This document shows, piece after piece, positions 11,511 through 20,126 of a DNA stretch of 64,000 nucleotides. The stretch spans positions 1-64,000 of the forward strand of contig CAZFDT010000011.1 of NCBI GenBank assembly GCA_964518335.1, read 5' to 3'. A model generated the notes under the pieces. The model saw nothing but the letters and a program-made list of their open reading frames with translations. It was not told where the DNA came from and searched no databases. Position 1 is the stretch's first letter. The number at the start of each line of letters is the position of its first letter. The stretch is from CAZFDT01 sp964518335 (GTDB lineage Bacteria > Planctomycetota > Phycisphaerae > Phycisphaerales > Phycisphaeraceae). A program made the translations under genes and the position numbers.

Positions 11511-12952
11511 TGCTGGACAAGTACGATCACAACCTGCTGCTGGGTTACGTCGAGGGCGAGCTGTCGCCGGGCGAGCAGGCGCGTGTGGAGGCGATGCTGG
11601 CCGACGACGAGCGGCTGGCGGGGCTGCTGCGTTCGATGATCGCCGACCGTCAGACGTTGCGGGAGCTGCCGCGCGAGTCGGCGCCGGCGAGTCTGATGGA
11701 GGCGGTGAACCTGCGGCTGGAGCGGCGGATGCTGCTGGACGAGCCGGTGCCCATCGAGGAGGCGGTGCGCACGCATAAGACGTTCCGGCTGCACCGGGCG
11801 CTGATCTATTCGGGCCTGGCGGCGATGGTGCTCATCAGCGCGGGGGTAGTGGTGCAGACGCTGGTGCCTTTGCCGGGGCTAGGCCCGATCGCCCCCGCGT
11901 CGCCGGGGCCCGGGCCGATCGTGATGCGCAGTCACGAGAAGGCGGCTGGCGATCGGTTGGCCGACGTGCGGAGAAACGGCGGTGACGGCTCTCGCGCCTC
12001 AGCGAGGGTGGAGTCCAGTCCGGCGGAGGCGGAGCCGAGCGTGCCGACGGAGTCGCTGGCCATGAAGGGCGCGGCGCACGACATCGAGCGGCCTGAGCGG
12101 TCGATGCCCAGCAAGGCGGGGCCGCCGCCGGCCGCCGCGACCGCACCTCCGACGTCCAGCCTGGCGATGACGCAGGCATCGGAGCAAGCGGCGTTCTTTG
12201 CGCGGCTGGTTCCGGCGGCGCACGAGCAGCAGCAAGCCACCGCACCGGCGCCAACGCAGCCGTCGCAACCATTGCAGCAGGAGTTTGACTGGGCGCGCGT
12301 CCACGAGCGAGGCCCGACCCATGCGGCCGCGCAGCCGCAGACCGCGCCCGTGGCGGTCAACATCGACACCGACGATGCGGCACTGACGCAGCGTGAGCTA
12401 ATGGCGTGGGCGGTGGACAACGGAGTGCGCGTGCTGCCGACGTCGCGGCGGGGACCGGAAAGAGAGGCGGATGACGGTGACGTCGTCGCCGACAGGGTTG
12501 GGAAGGTCGCAGCGCCATCCGCGCCGGACCGGACGCAAGCGCGGGACACAGCAGCGGAGCAAGCCACCGAGGAGGTGCTTGTCGTCGTCACCGGCTCGCA
12601 GATACCGGGGCTGGTCGAGTATCTCAACAGTAGTGAGCGGCAGCTCGCTGACGTCGTGCCCGCCGACGGTGATGAGGCCACTGCAGCACTCGAAAGGCTC
12701 GCGGGTCAGGATGAGCCTCTCGCCCCCGAGCAGCGTCGCATCCTGGCCACGCCGCCCGATCGCACGCACCGGCTGGCGCTGGACCTGTCCAACGGTTGGG
12801 CGAAACTGCTGCAGGAGCAACTGCCCCTGTCGCCGCGCAGCGTGGTCTTCGGCACCGAGGACGAACTCATCCTCCCCGTCCGCATCAATGCGGGGCCGAG
12901 CATGTCTCCGCTCAACGTTCAGCAGGGCGCCGACGACCCGGCGGCTCCGTGA
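11510..12952 (+). CDS. Predicted membrane-bound anti-sigma factor
   Basis: A 480-residue protein co-transcribed with the ECF sigma gene. Stop and start share bases (TGATG); a GTG three bases upstream is an alternative start. The N-terminal part (1-75) has the acidic helical look of anti-sigma domains (YDHNLLLGYVEGELSPGEQA) but lacks the HxxxCxxC zinc motif. One transmembrane helix lies at about 88-112. The rest, presumably outside the membrane, is a long low-complexity stretch rich in A, P and S (about 115-330) ending in a more ordered region (about 350-480). The job is inferred from position and topology; no enzyme domain is recognised. The 3' end overlaps comEC, on the other strand, by 41 bases. 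Confidence 0.65.
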   Translation: MLDKYDHNLLLGYVEGELSPGEQARVEAMLADDERLAGLLRSMIADRQTLRELPRESAPASLMEAVNLRLERRMLLDEPVPIEEAVRTHKTFRLHRALIYSGLAAMVLISAGVVVQTLVPLPGLGPIAPASPGPGPIVMRSHEKAAGDRLADVRRNGGDGSRASARVESSPAEAEPSVPTESLAMKGAAHDIERPERSMPSKAGPPPAAATAPPTSSLAMTQASEQAAFFARLVPAAHEQQQATAPAPTQPSQPLQQEFDWARVHERGPTHAAAQPQTAPVAVNIDTDDAALTQRELMAWAVDNGVRVLPTSRRGPEREADDGDVVADRVGKVAAPSAPDRTQARDTAAEQATEEVLVVVTGSQIPGLVEYLNSSERQLADVVPADGDEATAALERLAGQDEPLAPEQRRILATPPDRTHRLALDLSNGWAKLLQEQLPLSPRSVVFGTEDELILPVRINAGPSMSPLNVQQGADDPAAP

Positions 12953-15497
12953 TGCGACCCGGGACGCCCTTGACCGACGACCAGACGATCTGCCCGTCAA
13001 TCGTGACGATAAGCTCGACCATGCCCGACCGTGCCGTGACCAGGCGAGCGACGCCCGCGGCATCGAGATGTTCCTGCCACGGGTCCTGCCACAGGCGGCT
13101 GTCACCGCTGGACTGCAGCACCACGCGCGGCGACACGGACACCAGCCAGCGCGGCGAGACGACGGGCACGTAGCTGCCGTGGTGCGGCAGCTCGGTCACG
13201 TCGGCGGCCAGATCGGCGCCCGAGTCGATCAGACGCGTCATGGCGTCGGCAGCAATGTCGCCGGTGAACAGCAGGCGACGGCCGGCGACATCGATCGACA
13301 GCACCAGTGACTCGTCGTTGCGTCGCGGGCCGCGGTAGTTGGCCGGAGGCCAGTGCAACTGCATCGCCACATCGCCGTGCATCTCGCGCCAACCCATCGA
13401 CGCGGGCTCGGGCATGATGCCCAAGCGGCGCAGCTCGGCAAGCAGGTACGCCGTCGGCCCGGTCGGGCGCTCCTCCGCCTCCCGCAGCATCTGCGGCGGA
13501 ACCAGCACGCGCGACACCTCGCCGTCGAGCGACGCCGTCACGTCGAGCACGCCGCACAGATGGTCCATGTCGGCGTGCGAGAGCACGAGTGTGTCGATGC
13601 GGTGCACGCCCAGACGTTGCAGGGCCGGAGCGATGCTCTTGGCCCCCACGTCGAGATACGCCTGCGAGCCGCAGTCGAACATGAGGGTGTGTCCGGGCCA
13701 GCGCACGAGGAAGCACGAGCCGTCGCCGACGGCGAACATGTTGACGGTGATCGCCGCGCTGCCGCGTGACGCCGGCGCCAGCGGAGCCGGGCTGGACATG
13801 GCCGACATCACCAGCCACCCCAAACACAGCATCGATGCCGCGCCCAGCGCCCGCAAACGCCGCTCGAAGACGCCACCCATCACCGCCGCCGCCAGCCCCA
13901 GCGCGGCAACCACCCACCACGCGCTGGGCGGGTCGGCAAATTTCACCGTCGCGCCGGGCCAGGTTCGCGCCTGCTCGACAAGCCTCGCCATGGTGTCCGC
14001 CAGCCACGACAGCGGCCCGGCCATCAGCAGCCCCGCACTGGGCAGCACCAGGCCCACCACGATCTTCAGATAGCCCACCGCCAGCACCGCGCTGATCACC
14101 GGCAGCGATACCACCGACAGCACCACCGCCCATGGCGAGATCACCCGGAAGTGATAGGCCACGACAGGTGCCGCCGCGGCGAACGCCACCAGGCTCACTG
14201 CAACATAGCCCAGCACCCACCGCCCCACCACGACGGCCGGGACGAACGGATCGGCCTCGCCGACGAACGCCGGCGTCACCCACGCCTGCACCCGCGGCGT
14301 GAACAGCACCAGCGCCAGCACCACGCCGTAACTGAGCTGGAATCCCGCCTCGAACAGGTCGCCCGGCCGCCACACCATCACCACCAGCGCCGCCGCCGCC
14401 AGCGGCTCCAGACGCCGAAAGCGATAGCCCGTGCTGAACGCCAGCGCGTACAGTCCCGCCATGATCGCCGCACGCACGATCGGCGTGTGCAGCGGCACCG
14501 CCGACAGGTACAACAGCAGCACCACCGCGGCCACCAGCGCCGACCGCGACGGCGTGGACAGCACCAGCCGCGCCACCGCCCACACCAACCCAACCAGAAT
14601 CCCCAGGTGCGCCCCGCTGATGCTCAGAATGTGCGACAGCCCCACGTCGCGAAACGCCTCGGTCAGCTCGCGTGGCAGCGACTGGCGTTGGCCCAGCAGC
14701 AACGTGTGCAGCAGCGCCAGTCGATCGGTGTGCTCGCCGTCGCGCGGCATGCCCAGCGACAGCGACGCCGAGCACGCCGCCGCGATACGCTGCCGCACAC
14801 GCGCGATCAGCGTCGCATCCACACCCGACGCCGGCTCGATCAGCGTCCAGTTGCCACGCGTCGGCAGCGTCAGCCGACCGGCAATGCCCTGCCGGCGGGC
14901 CAGTGCAGCGTAATCGAACTCGCCGGGGTTTGACGGGCCGTCGATCGCCGCCAGCCACCCCTCGCAGCGCACCCGCTCACCGCCGCGAATGCGGTGCTCC
15001 GCCTCTGCAATCGACACCAGCAGCCCGCCCGACGCCCGCTGCTCCTGTCCATCGACCACGATCGACCGCACGTCCAGCATAAACAACGTCGTCGGGTCAG
15101 TGAATGCGAACGCACCCATCGCTCCGCGTTGCGGCGAACTCATGTACGCCGGCCCCGCGACCACGCCCGTCACCTGCGCAAGCTGCGAACCCTCGGCCAA
15201 CACCCAGTGCGACACGTCATCCCGGCGCACGTGCTCGGTGCGCACGATCAACCATCCCGCCGCCGTCGCCGCCAGCGATAGGAGCAGCATGGCTTCGGCC
15301 AGGGCATGTCGTCGCCGACGCCACGCCGGCACCGCCACGAGCAGCCCCGCCACTGCGAGGGCAAGCCACCACCACCACCCACCCGTCCATCGCCCCGCGA
15401 CCAAGCCGATAGCCCACGCCCCCGCCGCGACCGTCAGTACCCCCGCTCGCGGCGTCGAGTCCGGTTCCTGCACGACATGCCCCGCCCCCGTTTTCAT
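12912..15497 (-). CDS. comEC: ComEC/Rec2 family DNA-uptake channel protein
   Basis: An 861-residue inner-membrane protein of the family that carries single-stranded DNA into the cytoplasm during natural transformation. It has N-terminal transmembrane helices followed by a soluble DUF4131-like region, a central Competence domain with many helices (LSHILSISGAHLGILVGLVWA is its hallmark), and a C-terminal metallo-beta-lactamase-fold domain with the metal motif SHADMDHLCG and LPHHGSYVP. The start was chosen at the ATG giving MKTGAGHVV because TATGAT lies 7 bases before it, predicting a leaderless mRNA; starts at 15509 and 15539 are possible but the last would sit on the ribosome binding site of the divergent tag gene. 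No other competence genes lie in the window. Confidence 0.9.
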   Translation of the reverse strand: MKTGAGHVVQEPDSTPRAGVLTVAAGAWAIGLVAGRWTGGWWWWLALAVAGLLVAVPAWRRRRHALAEAMLLLSLAATAAGWLIVRTEHVRRDDVSHWVLAEGSQLAQVTGVVAGPAYMSSPQRGAMGAFAFTDPTTLFMLDVRSIVVDGQEQRASGGLLVSIAEAEHRIRGGERVRCEGWLAAIDGPSNPGEFDYAALARRQGIAGRLTLPTRGNWTLIEPASGVDATLIARVRQRIAAACSASLSLGMPRDGEHTDRLALLHTLLLGQRQSLPRELTEAFRDVGLSHILSISGAHLGILVGLVWAVARLVLSTPSRSALVAAVVLLLYLSAVPLHTPIVRAAIMAGLYALAFSTGYRFRRLEPLAAAALVVMVWRPGDLFEAGFQLSYGVVLALVLFTPRVQAWVTPAFVGEADPFVPAVVVGRWVLGYVAVSLVAFAAAAPVVAYHFRVISPWAVVLSVVSLPVISAVLAVGYLKIVVGLVLPSAGLLMAGPLSWLADTMARLVEQARTWPGATVKFADPPSAWWVVAALGLAAAVMGGVFERRLRALGAASMLCLGWLVMSAMSSPAPLAPASRGSAAITVNMFAVGDGSCFLVRWPGHTLMFDCGSQAYLDVGAKSIAPALQRLGVHRIDTLVLSHADMDHLCGVLDVTASLDGEVSRVLVPPQMLREAEERPTGPTAYLLAELRRLGIMPEPASMGWREMHGDVAMQLHWPPANYRGPRRNDESLVLSIDVAGRRLLFTGDIAADAMTRLIDSGADLAADVTELPHHGSYVPVVSPRWLVSVSPRVVLQSSGDSRLWQDPWQEHLDAAGVARLVTARSGMVELIVTIDGQIVWSSVKGVPGRITEPPGRRRPAER

Positions 15498-15541
15498 TGC
15501 CCGTATCATATCGCTGCCGTCACCAACGAGCGGAGGCATGC

Positions 15542-16108
15542 ATGCCGCGATGCGACTGGGCCAGGGACGACGCGAACATCGCTTACCACGACACCGAGTG
15601 GGGCGTGCCGTCGCACGACGATCGCCATCTGTTTGAGATGCTCATTCTCGAAGGCGCCCAAGCCGGCCTGAGCTGGACCACGATCCTCAAGAAGCGCGAC
15701 CGCTATCGCCACGTGTACGACCATTTCGATCCCCAGAAGGTTGCCAGGTACACCGACGCCAAGGTGGCGAAGCTGCTGGCCGATCCGGGCATTGTGCGCA
15801 ATCGGCTGAAGGTGGCCGCGTCGATCCTCAACGCCCAGGCGACGCTGCGCGTGCAGAAGGAGTTCGGCAGTCTCGATGCCTGCCTGTGGCGGTTCGTCGA
15901 GGGCCGGCCCATCCAGAATCGCTTCCGCTCGCTGCGCGACATCCCACCCAAGACACCCCTGTCGGACATCATCAGCAGTGACCTGGCCAGGCGCGGGTTC
16001 AAGTTCGTCGGCTCCACGATCATCTACGCATTCATGCAGGCGGTGGGCATGACCAACGACCATCTGGTGACGTGCCCTCGACACAAGCAGGTCGCGTCGT
16101 TTCGCTAA
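15542..16108 (+). CDS. tag: DNA-3-methyladenine glycosylase I
   Basis: A 188-residue base-excision enzyme that removes 3-methyladenine from alkylated DNA. It aligns along its length with the E. coli Tag pattern: RCDWARDD, AYHDTEWGVP, FEMLILEGAQAGLSWTTILKKR, and RRGFKFVGSTIIYAFMQAVGMTNDHLVTC. The zinc site would be Cys4, His16 and the His and Cys of NDHLVTC; Glu37 is the base-recognition residue. The start is decided by a good Shine-Dalgarno, GGAGG at 15532-15536. It is divergent from comEC. Confidence 0.96.
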   Translation: MPRCDWARDDANIAYHDTEWGVPSHDDRHLFEMLILEGAQAGLSWTTILKKRDRYRHVYDHFDPQKVARYTDAKVAKLLADPGIVRNRLKVAASILNAQATLRVQKEFGSLDACLWRFVEGRPIQNRFRSLRDIPPKTPLSDIISSDLARRGFKFVGSTIIYAFMQAVGMTNDHLVTCPRHKQVASFR

Positions 16109-16132
16109 GCCGCCAGCGGCCACTGCCGACGA

Positions 16133-16621
16133 TCACTCGCGGAAGCCGGGCGGCGGGGTGGTTTCGAGGTCATCGTCCTCGCCGGGGCGGGAGCGCGGGG
16201 CAGGGTCTTCGTCGAGCTCACTTTCCTCATCATCGTAGGCGGCGTGGGCCGCGCCCGGCGCGGTGCCGATCTCGACAGTGATGACCGAACGGATGCCGCC
16301 GCGGCCGCGCCAATCGGTCTGGATCATCATCCACCTGGGGGCCATCACGGCGTTGAGGTCGTCGGCGATACGGTTGGTCAGCGCCTCGTAGAAGATGCCC
16401 TCGTTGCGGAACGCCTGGTAGTAGAGCTTGAGGCTCTTGAGCTCGACGCACAGCTTGGTCGGCATGTAGCGCATCGTGATGACGCCGAAGTCGGGGTGGC
16501 CGGTCTTGGGGCAGACGCTGGTGAACTCCTCGTTGACATGCTCGATGACGTAATCGCGCTGGGGCGAAGGGTTCTCGAAGCATTCGAGCAGCGACGCGGG
16601 GTTGGGCTTGGACTTGGCCAT
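16133..16621 (-). CDS. queF: NADPH-dependent 7-cyano-7-deazaguanine reductase QueF
   Basis: A 162-residue enzyme of the last soluble step of queuosine biosynthesis: preQ0 nitrile to preQ1 amine. The short (unimodular) QueF type is shown by the catalytic Cys37 and Asp44 in EFTSVCPKTGHPDFG, plus the MRYMPTKLCVELKSLK block and the YYQAFRNEGIFYEALTN block. After about residue 125 there is an acidic, disordered tail rich in D, E and P that the family does not need. A TATACT box lies 6 bases before the ATG (16628-16633), suggesting a leaderless mRNA. Other queuosine genes are not in the window. Confidence 0.94.
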   Translation of the reverse strand: MAKSKPNPASLLECFENPSPQRDYVIEHVNEEFTSVCPKTGHPDFGVITMRYMPTKLCVELKSLKLYYQAFRNEGIFYEALTNRIADDLNAVMAPRWMMIQTDWRGRGGIRSVITVEIGTAPGAAHAAYDDEESELDEDPAPRSRPGEDDDLETTPPPGFRE

Positions 16622-16645
16622 GGGGGGAGTATATGCGGTGGCACG

Positions 16646-19396
16646 CTACGGCGAACGCCGCTGCAGTGAAAGCACCGCAGCTTCGAGCACGTCACGCTGC
16701 AACGGGCGGCTCGGATCGTACCGCGCGGTGAAGCTCAGCACCTGATCGCCGTCGATGGCGACATAGTGCGTGACGACGATCCGAGCATTGGCGGGCGTGG
16801 GCATGCGGGCGCGGGTGACGAGGATGCCGCCGACGTCGAGGCGATCGATCTGGGCGTCGGCGAGGGGTGTCCACTGTCCGTGGGTGCGAAGCTGTTTGAG
16901 GCCGGTGGGGGCGAGTTGAACGGGATCGGTCAGGTTGTCGGCAGGCCGGACGGACACGTCGATGCCGACGACGCGCTGCAGTTGCCCGCTGCCGCGCCAC
17001 TGGCCGTTGCGGCCGCCGCCGTCCATGCGGCCGACGAGATCGGTGGGGGGACGGAAGCTCCAGCGCTCGCCGATCCGCACCGCGTCGCCGAGCTGGCGCA
17101 GGGCCGTGGCCGATGGTCGCAGCACCAGCGGCGGCGGGGGCGCCTGGGGCACGGCCGGGCTCGTGGCTTGCGCGACGGGCGATGAGGTCACTGCAACAGG
17201 CGTCGCCGACTCCGGTTCGGGCGCGACTGTCGCCGGCTCGGGCCTGGGCGGTCGCCTCGTGTCCCTGGCGACCGCCGCGGGCGGCGGCTCGTCGCCCACC
17301 TCGATCGACCGCACCACCCGCTCCAGCGTCGCCACGTTCGCCGCCGCCGGTCCGGTCCGGGCGTCACCCCGGAAGGTCATGGTGAAGGTGAATGTGTGCC
17401 TCGACGCATTGATCGGCCCCAGGTAAGCGATCCAACTCCGATCGCTCGCGCCGATGCCGACATACTCGACGCGGACGCTCGGCCGATCCTGCAACGTGCC
17501 ATACGTCACGGCGCAACCCGTGGCCCGGTATGAGCCGTACTCGCCTTTTTCCACGCCGTTGATTCTTGCATGCGGTCCGGCAAGACGCACCATCGGCCAA
17601 CCATCGTCGATGGCATATGTACTCTGCGACACGACCAGTTCGACTGCGGCGTCGCCTTCACCCAGTTGCAGTTCCACCTTGTCGGTCCACCGATCGGTGA
17701 TTTGCAGCTTCGCCCGCTGCCGCGGCACATGAAGCCGCAGATTCAGAAACGCGATCGCCTCGGAGCCATCGAGCACCGGCAGGTCCCAGGCCTTCAGCGT
17801 CTCCTTCGCCGGCGGCTGGGCGTACACCGGCTCCGACCGCCGCACCAGCGTCGCCGCCGACTCGCGCATCGCGGCGACCTGTTCCGGCGTGGCGTGGTCG
17901 TCCCAAGTCACCTTCACCGCATAGGCCTGATCGCCCGAGCCGAACAGGTACGCGATCGTGTGCCCCCCGATTCGTCGCGGCCTCAGCCGCACCATCTGCA
18001 CCTCCATGTTGTTGATCTGCTGTGTCTGCGTTTCGACCGTCTCCATGTAGGCCGCCTCCCGCAACGGCGGCAGCGGCGCATCCTTGGGCAACGCCGCGTA
18101 GGGCTCGACAAAAAGCTTGGCGCCGCGCATGTGCGTCGGCCCGGCTTCGGAGGGCGTGGGCGCCCAGCCCCAGTTCGTGCGCGTCCAACCCGCGGGCGGT
18201 CGCAGGGCGAAGTCGTGGAACTCCGTGTACGCCTGGGCCAGTCCTGTGGCCGTGGGCGATGGCGCGCTCGCGCCCGTCATCGATGCTTGCTCCGCCGCGT
18301 CGCCCATCGCCATCACCCGACTGTCGCTGTGCTTGCGCTCGAACCCTACGAACGCCGCCGCCGTGAGCATGACGAGAAGCCCACAGATGCCGACGGCAAA
18401 CGGTCGGGCCAGCGCGCCCCAACAGGTCGCCAGCGCCACGATCATCAGCACCAGCACGACCAGATCGATCAGCAGCCGAAGGATCGGCTCCTGAAACGCG
18501 AGGTTCATCGCCGTGCCGCCGACCATGGCGACAATGAGCATGGTGGCGATGCCGGCGTTCTCCTTGAACACAGCGACAATCGACCACAGCCCGGCCGCCA
18601 GCCAGGCCAGGCCACCGACGACGGTCAAGATGATCGCCACCATGGCGACTGAACGGGCCGCGTCGGGGTTGGCTGACAGCGTCATCAGGCAGACCGCCAG
18701 CGCCAACGCACCCGCCAGACAGCAGAACTGCATGAAGCGTGGGAAATGACCTTCGTAGGGTTGCGTGACGGCGAACAGCCCCGCCAGGACGACTAGCACG
18801 CCGATGGCCGACATCGCCAGAGGCAGCAAGCCCAGGGAACCCGATGCGGCGGCCTGGTCGGGCGTGTGAGCGATCACCCAGGAAAACGCCAGGCCGCTGA
18901 CGATCATCGTCAGCCCCAAGGGTGAGATGCGGCCGAGCAATCCGGAGAGGCTCGACAAGGGCAGGCCCTGCCACGCCAGGTTGAACTTGAACCCGCCCGG
19001 GCGCCTGACGGTGGTCGTCGCACTGCCCAACCCTTCGATCAGCATCGACGGCAAGGGCTCGGCCTGAGGCGGCGGCGCGGCGGCGGCGGCGGCGGCCATG
19101 GCTTGGCGCTCCTCCGGCAGCATGAAACCACGCGACTGCTCCGGCGACACCGGCGCACGCTTGCCGTCCTTGGGACCGAGCATCTCTTCGAGGTTCATCC
19201 CCGCGAACAACGCCTCGCCCGGCGGGGAGGAAATCGCCTGTTCCTCCAACCGCTTGGCCGACCCCGGCCCCGCAATGGCAAACCGCACGTCGCAGTGCTT
19301 GCACCGCGCCGTTTGCCCCGCGAGCTTGCTCGAAACCTGGTAGCCGTGACCGCAACCCGGACATGTGATGGCTATGGGCAATGCGACCCCTTCCAT
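16646..19396 (-). CDS. Large zinc-ribbon membrane protein of unknown function
   Basis: 916 residues. The N-terminus has a four-cysteine zinc ribbon (Cys12, Cys15, Cys32, Cys35: CPGC, then CKHC), followed by a disordered linker (about 40-135) and a membrane block of about eight helices (about 140-350). The C-terminal half (about 375-916) is predicted to be soluble. It seems to hold two or three related domains, each with a HTIAYLF- or RPSVRVEY-like strand pattern, separated by a P- and A-rich linker (about 700-760). I recognise no catalytic motif. Ribbon-plus-membrane proteins of this type are common in planctomycetes, but their roles are unknown. It is divergent from gatC across a 421-base gap that carries a repeat cluster. 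Confidence 0.7.
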   Translation of the reverse strand: MEGVALPIAITCPGCGHGYQVSSKLAGQTARCKHCDVRFAIAGPGSAKRLEEQAISSPPGEALFAGMNLEEMLGPKDGKRAPVSPEQSRGFMLPEERQAMAAAAAAAPPPQAEPLPSMLIEGLGSATTTVRRPGGFKFNLAWQGLPLSSLSGLLGRISPLGLTMIVSGLAFSWVIAHTPDQAAASGSLGLLPLAMSAIGVLVVLAGLFAVTQPYEGHFPRFMQFCCLAGALALAVCLMTLSANPDAARSVAMVAIILTVVGGLAWLAAGLWSIVAVFKENAGIATMLIVAMVGGTAMNLAFQEPILRLLIDLVVLVLMIVALATCWGALARPFAVGICGLLVMLTAAAFVGFERKHSDSRVMAMGDAAEQASMTGASAPSPTATGLAQAYTEFHDFALRPPAGWTRTNWGWAPTPSEAGPTHMRGAKLFVEPYAALPKDAPLPPLREAAYMETVETQTQQINNMEVQMVRLRPRRIGGHTIAYLFGSGDQAYAVKVTWDDHATPEQVAAMRESAATLVRRSEPVYAQPPAKETLKAWDLPVLDGSEAIAFLNLRLHVPRQRAKLQITDRWTDKVELQLGEGDAAVELVVSQSTYAIDDGWPMVRLAGPHARINGVEKGEYGSYRATGCAVTYGTLQDRPSVRVEYVGIGASDRSWIAYLGPINASRHTFTFTMTFRGDARTGPAAANVATLERVVRSIEVGDEPPPAAVARDTRRPPRPEPATVAPEPESATPVAVTSSPVAQATSPAVPQAPPPPLVLRPSATALRQLGDAVRIGERWSFRPPTDLVGRMDGGGRNGQWRGSGQLQRVVGIDVSVRPADNLTDPVQLAPTGLKQLRTHGQWTPLADAQIDRLDVGGILVTRARMPTPANARIVVTHYVAIDGDQVLSFTARYDPSRPLQRDVLEAAVLSLQRRSP

Positions 19397-19478
19397 TTCC
19401 GCGTCGGCCAGCAGTTTACACGCCGCGGCCCCTGCGCCAACCCACTTGCGGTAGCGGGAAGGAGCACCTCAACCAACT

Positions 19479-19602
19479 CAACTTGAGACCGCACACAACA
19501 AGTTGCACGATCCGACCAACAAGTTGCCTCGCCCGACCCCCCTCCCCCGGCGTCCCAGGCGTGTTTGGCGTCAACTTGCCCATCGCCACGTCGGGCAAGT
19601 TG
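19479..19602. promoter_or_regulatory. Cluster of five CAAGTTG/CAACTTG sites
   Basis: CAACTTG or its complement CAAGTTG occurs at 19479-19485, 19499-19505, 19520-19526, 19572-19578 and 19596-19602. Two copies are part of the same 11-mer CAACAAGTTGC at 19496-19506 and 19517-19527, exactly 21 bases (two helical turns) apart. This looks like an operator array for a DNA-binding protein controlling the divergent zinc-ribbon gene, the gat genes, or both. The rest of this 421-base gap has no gene. It holds an AT-rich patch (19714-19736) with CGAACAT twice, 11 bases apart. Confidence 0.5.
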
Positions 19603-19817
19603 CAGGTTCCCAGGGGCAAGAGGACACCTGATACATCGTGCTGCCGCGGACGCAGGGCGCAGGGCGTCCCAGCGCCCCGTGCAACCGCCCCCGCCTGACG
19701 ATGGGTGGCGTAGCGAACATAATACGAACATTATAACCGGTCCCGCCGCGGGGTCAACGGGCGGCGCCCCCGCGTGGTGCGCCATGTGCCCCCGCACGAT
19801 CTGCTATTCTTCCCGCC

Positions 19818-20126
19818 ATGCCCGAGCAGCTCACGCACGAACAGGTACGCCACGTGGCCAAACTCAGCCGGTTGAGTCTGAGCGACGCGCAGGTCGAGCA
19901 TTTCGCCCAGCAGTTGTCGGCGGTGCTGGAGTACGTGGCGAAGATGAACGAGCTGGACGTGGCCGAGGTCGAGCCGATGGCCCATCCACTGGACGCGACC
20001 AACGTGTTCCGCGACGACGAGCCTTCGCCGGGCCTGGGGGTGGATGAGGCGCTGGCCAACGCGCCGAGGCGGGACGGGGCGTTCTTTGAGGTTCCCAAGG
20101 TACTCGGTGAGGGAAGCGGCGCGTGA
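19818..20126 (+). CDS. gatC: Asp-tRNA(Asn)/Glu-tRNA(Gln) amidotransferase subunit C
   Basis: A 102-residue helical subunit that stabilises GatA and GatB in the enzyme turning Glu-tRNA(Gln) into Gln-tRNA(Gln), or Asp-tRNA(Asn) into Asn-tRNA(Asn). The family pattern VRHVAKLSRLSLSDAQVEHF and the later VEPMAHP and VFRDDEP are present. A TATTCT box lies 7 bases before the ATG, suggesting a leaderless transcript. The stop overlaps the gatA start (TGATG). gatB is not in the window. Confidence 0.96.
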   Translation: MPEQLTHEQVRHVAKLSRLSLSDAQVEHFAQQLSAVLEYVAKMNELDVAEVEPMAHPLDATNVFRDDEPSPGLGVDEALANAPRRDGAFFEVPKVLGEGSGA

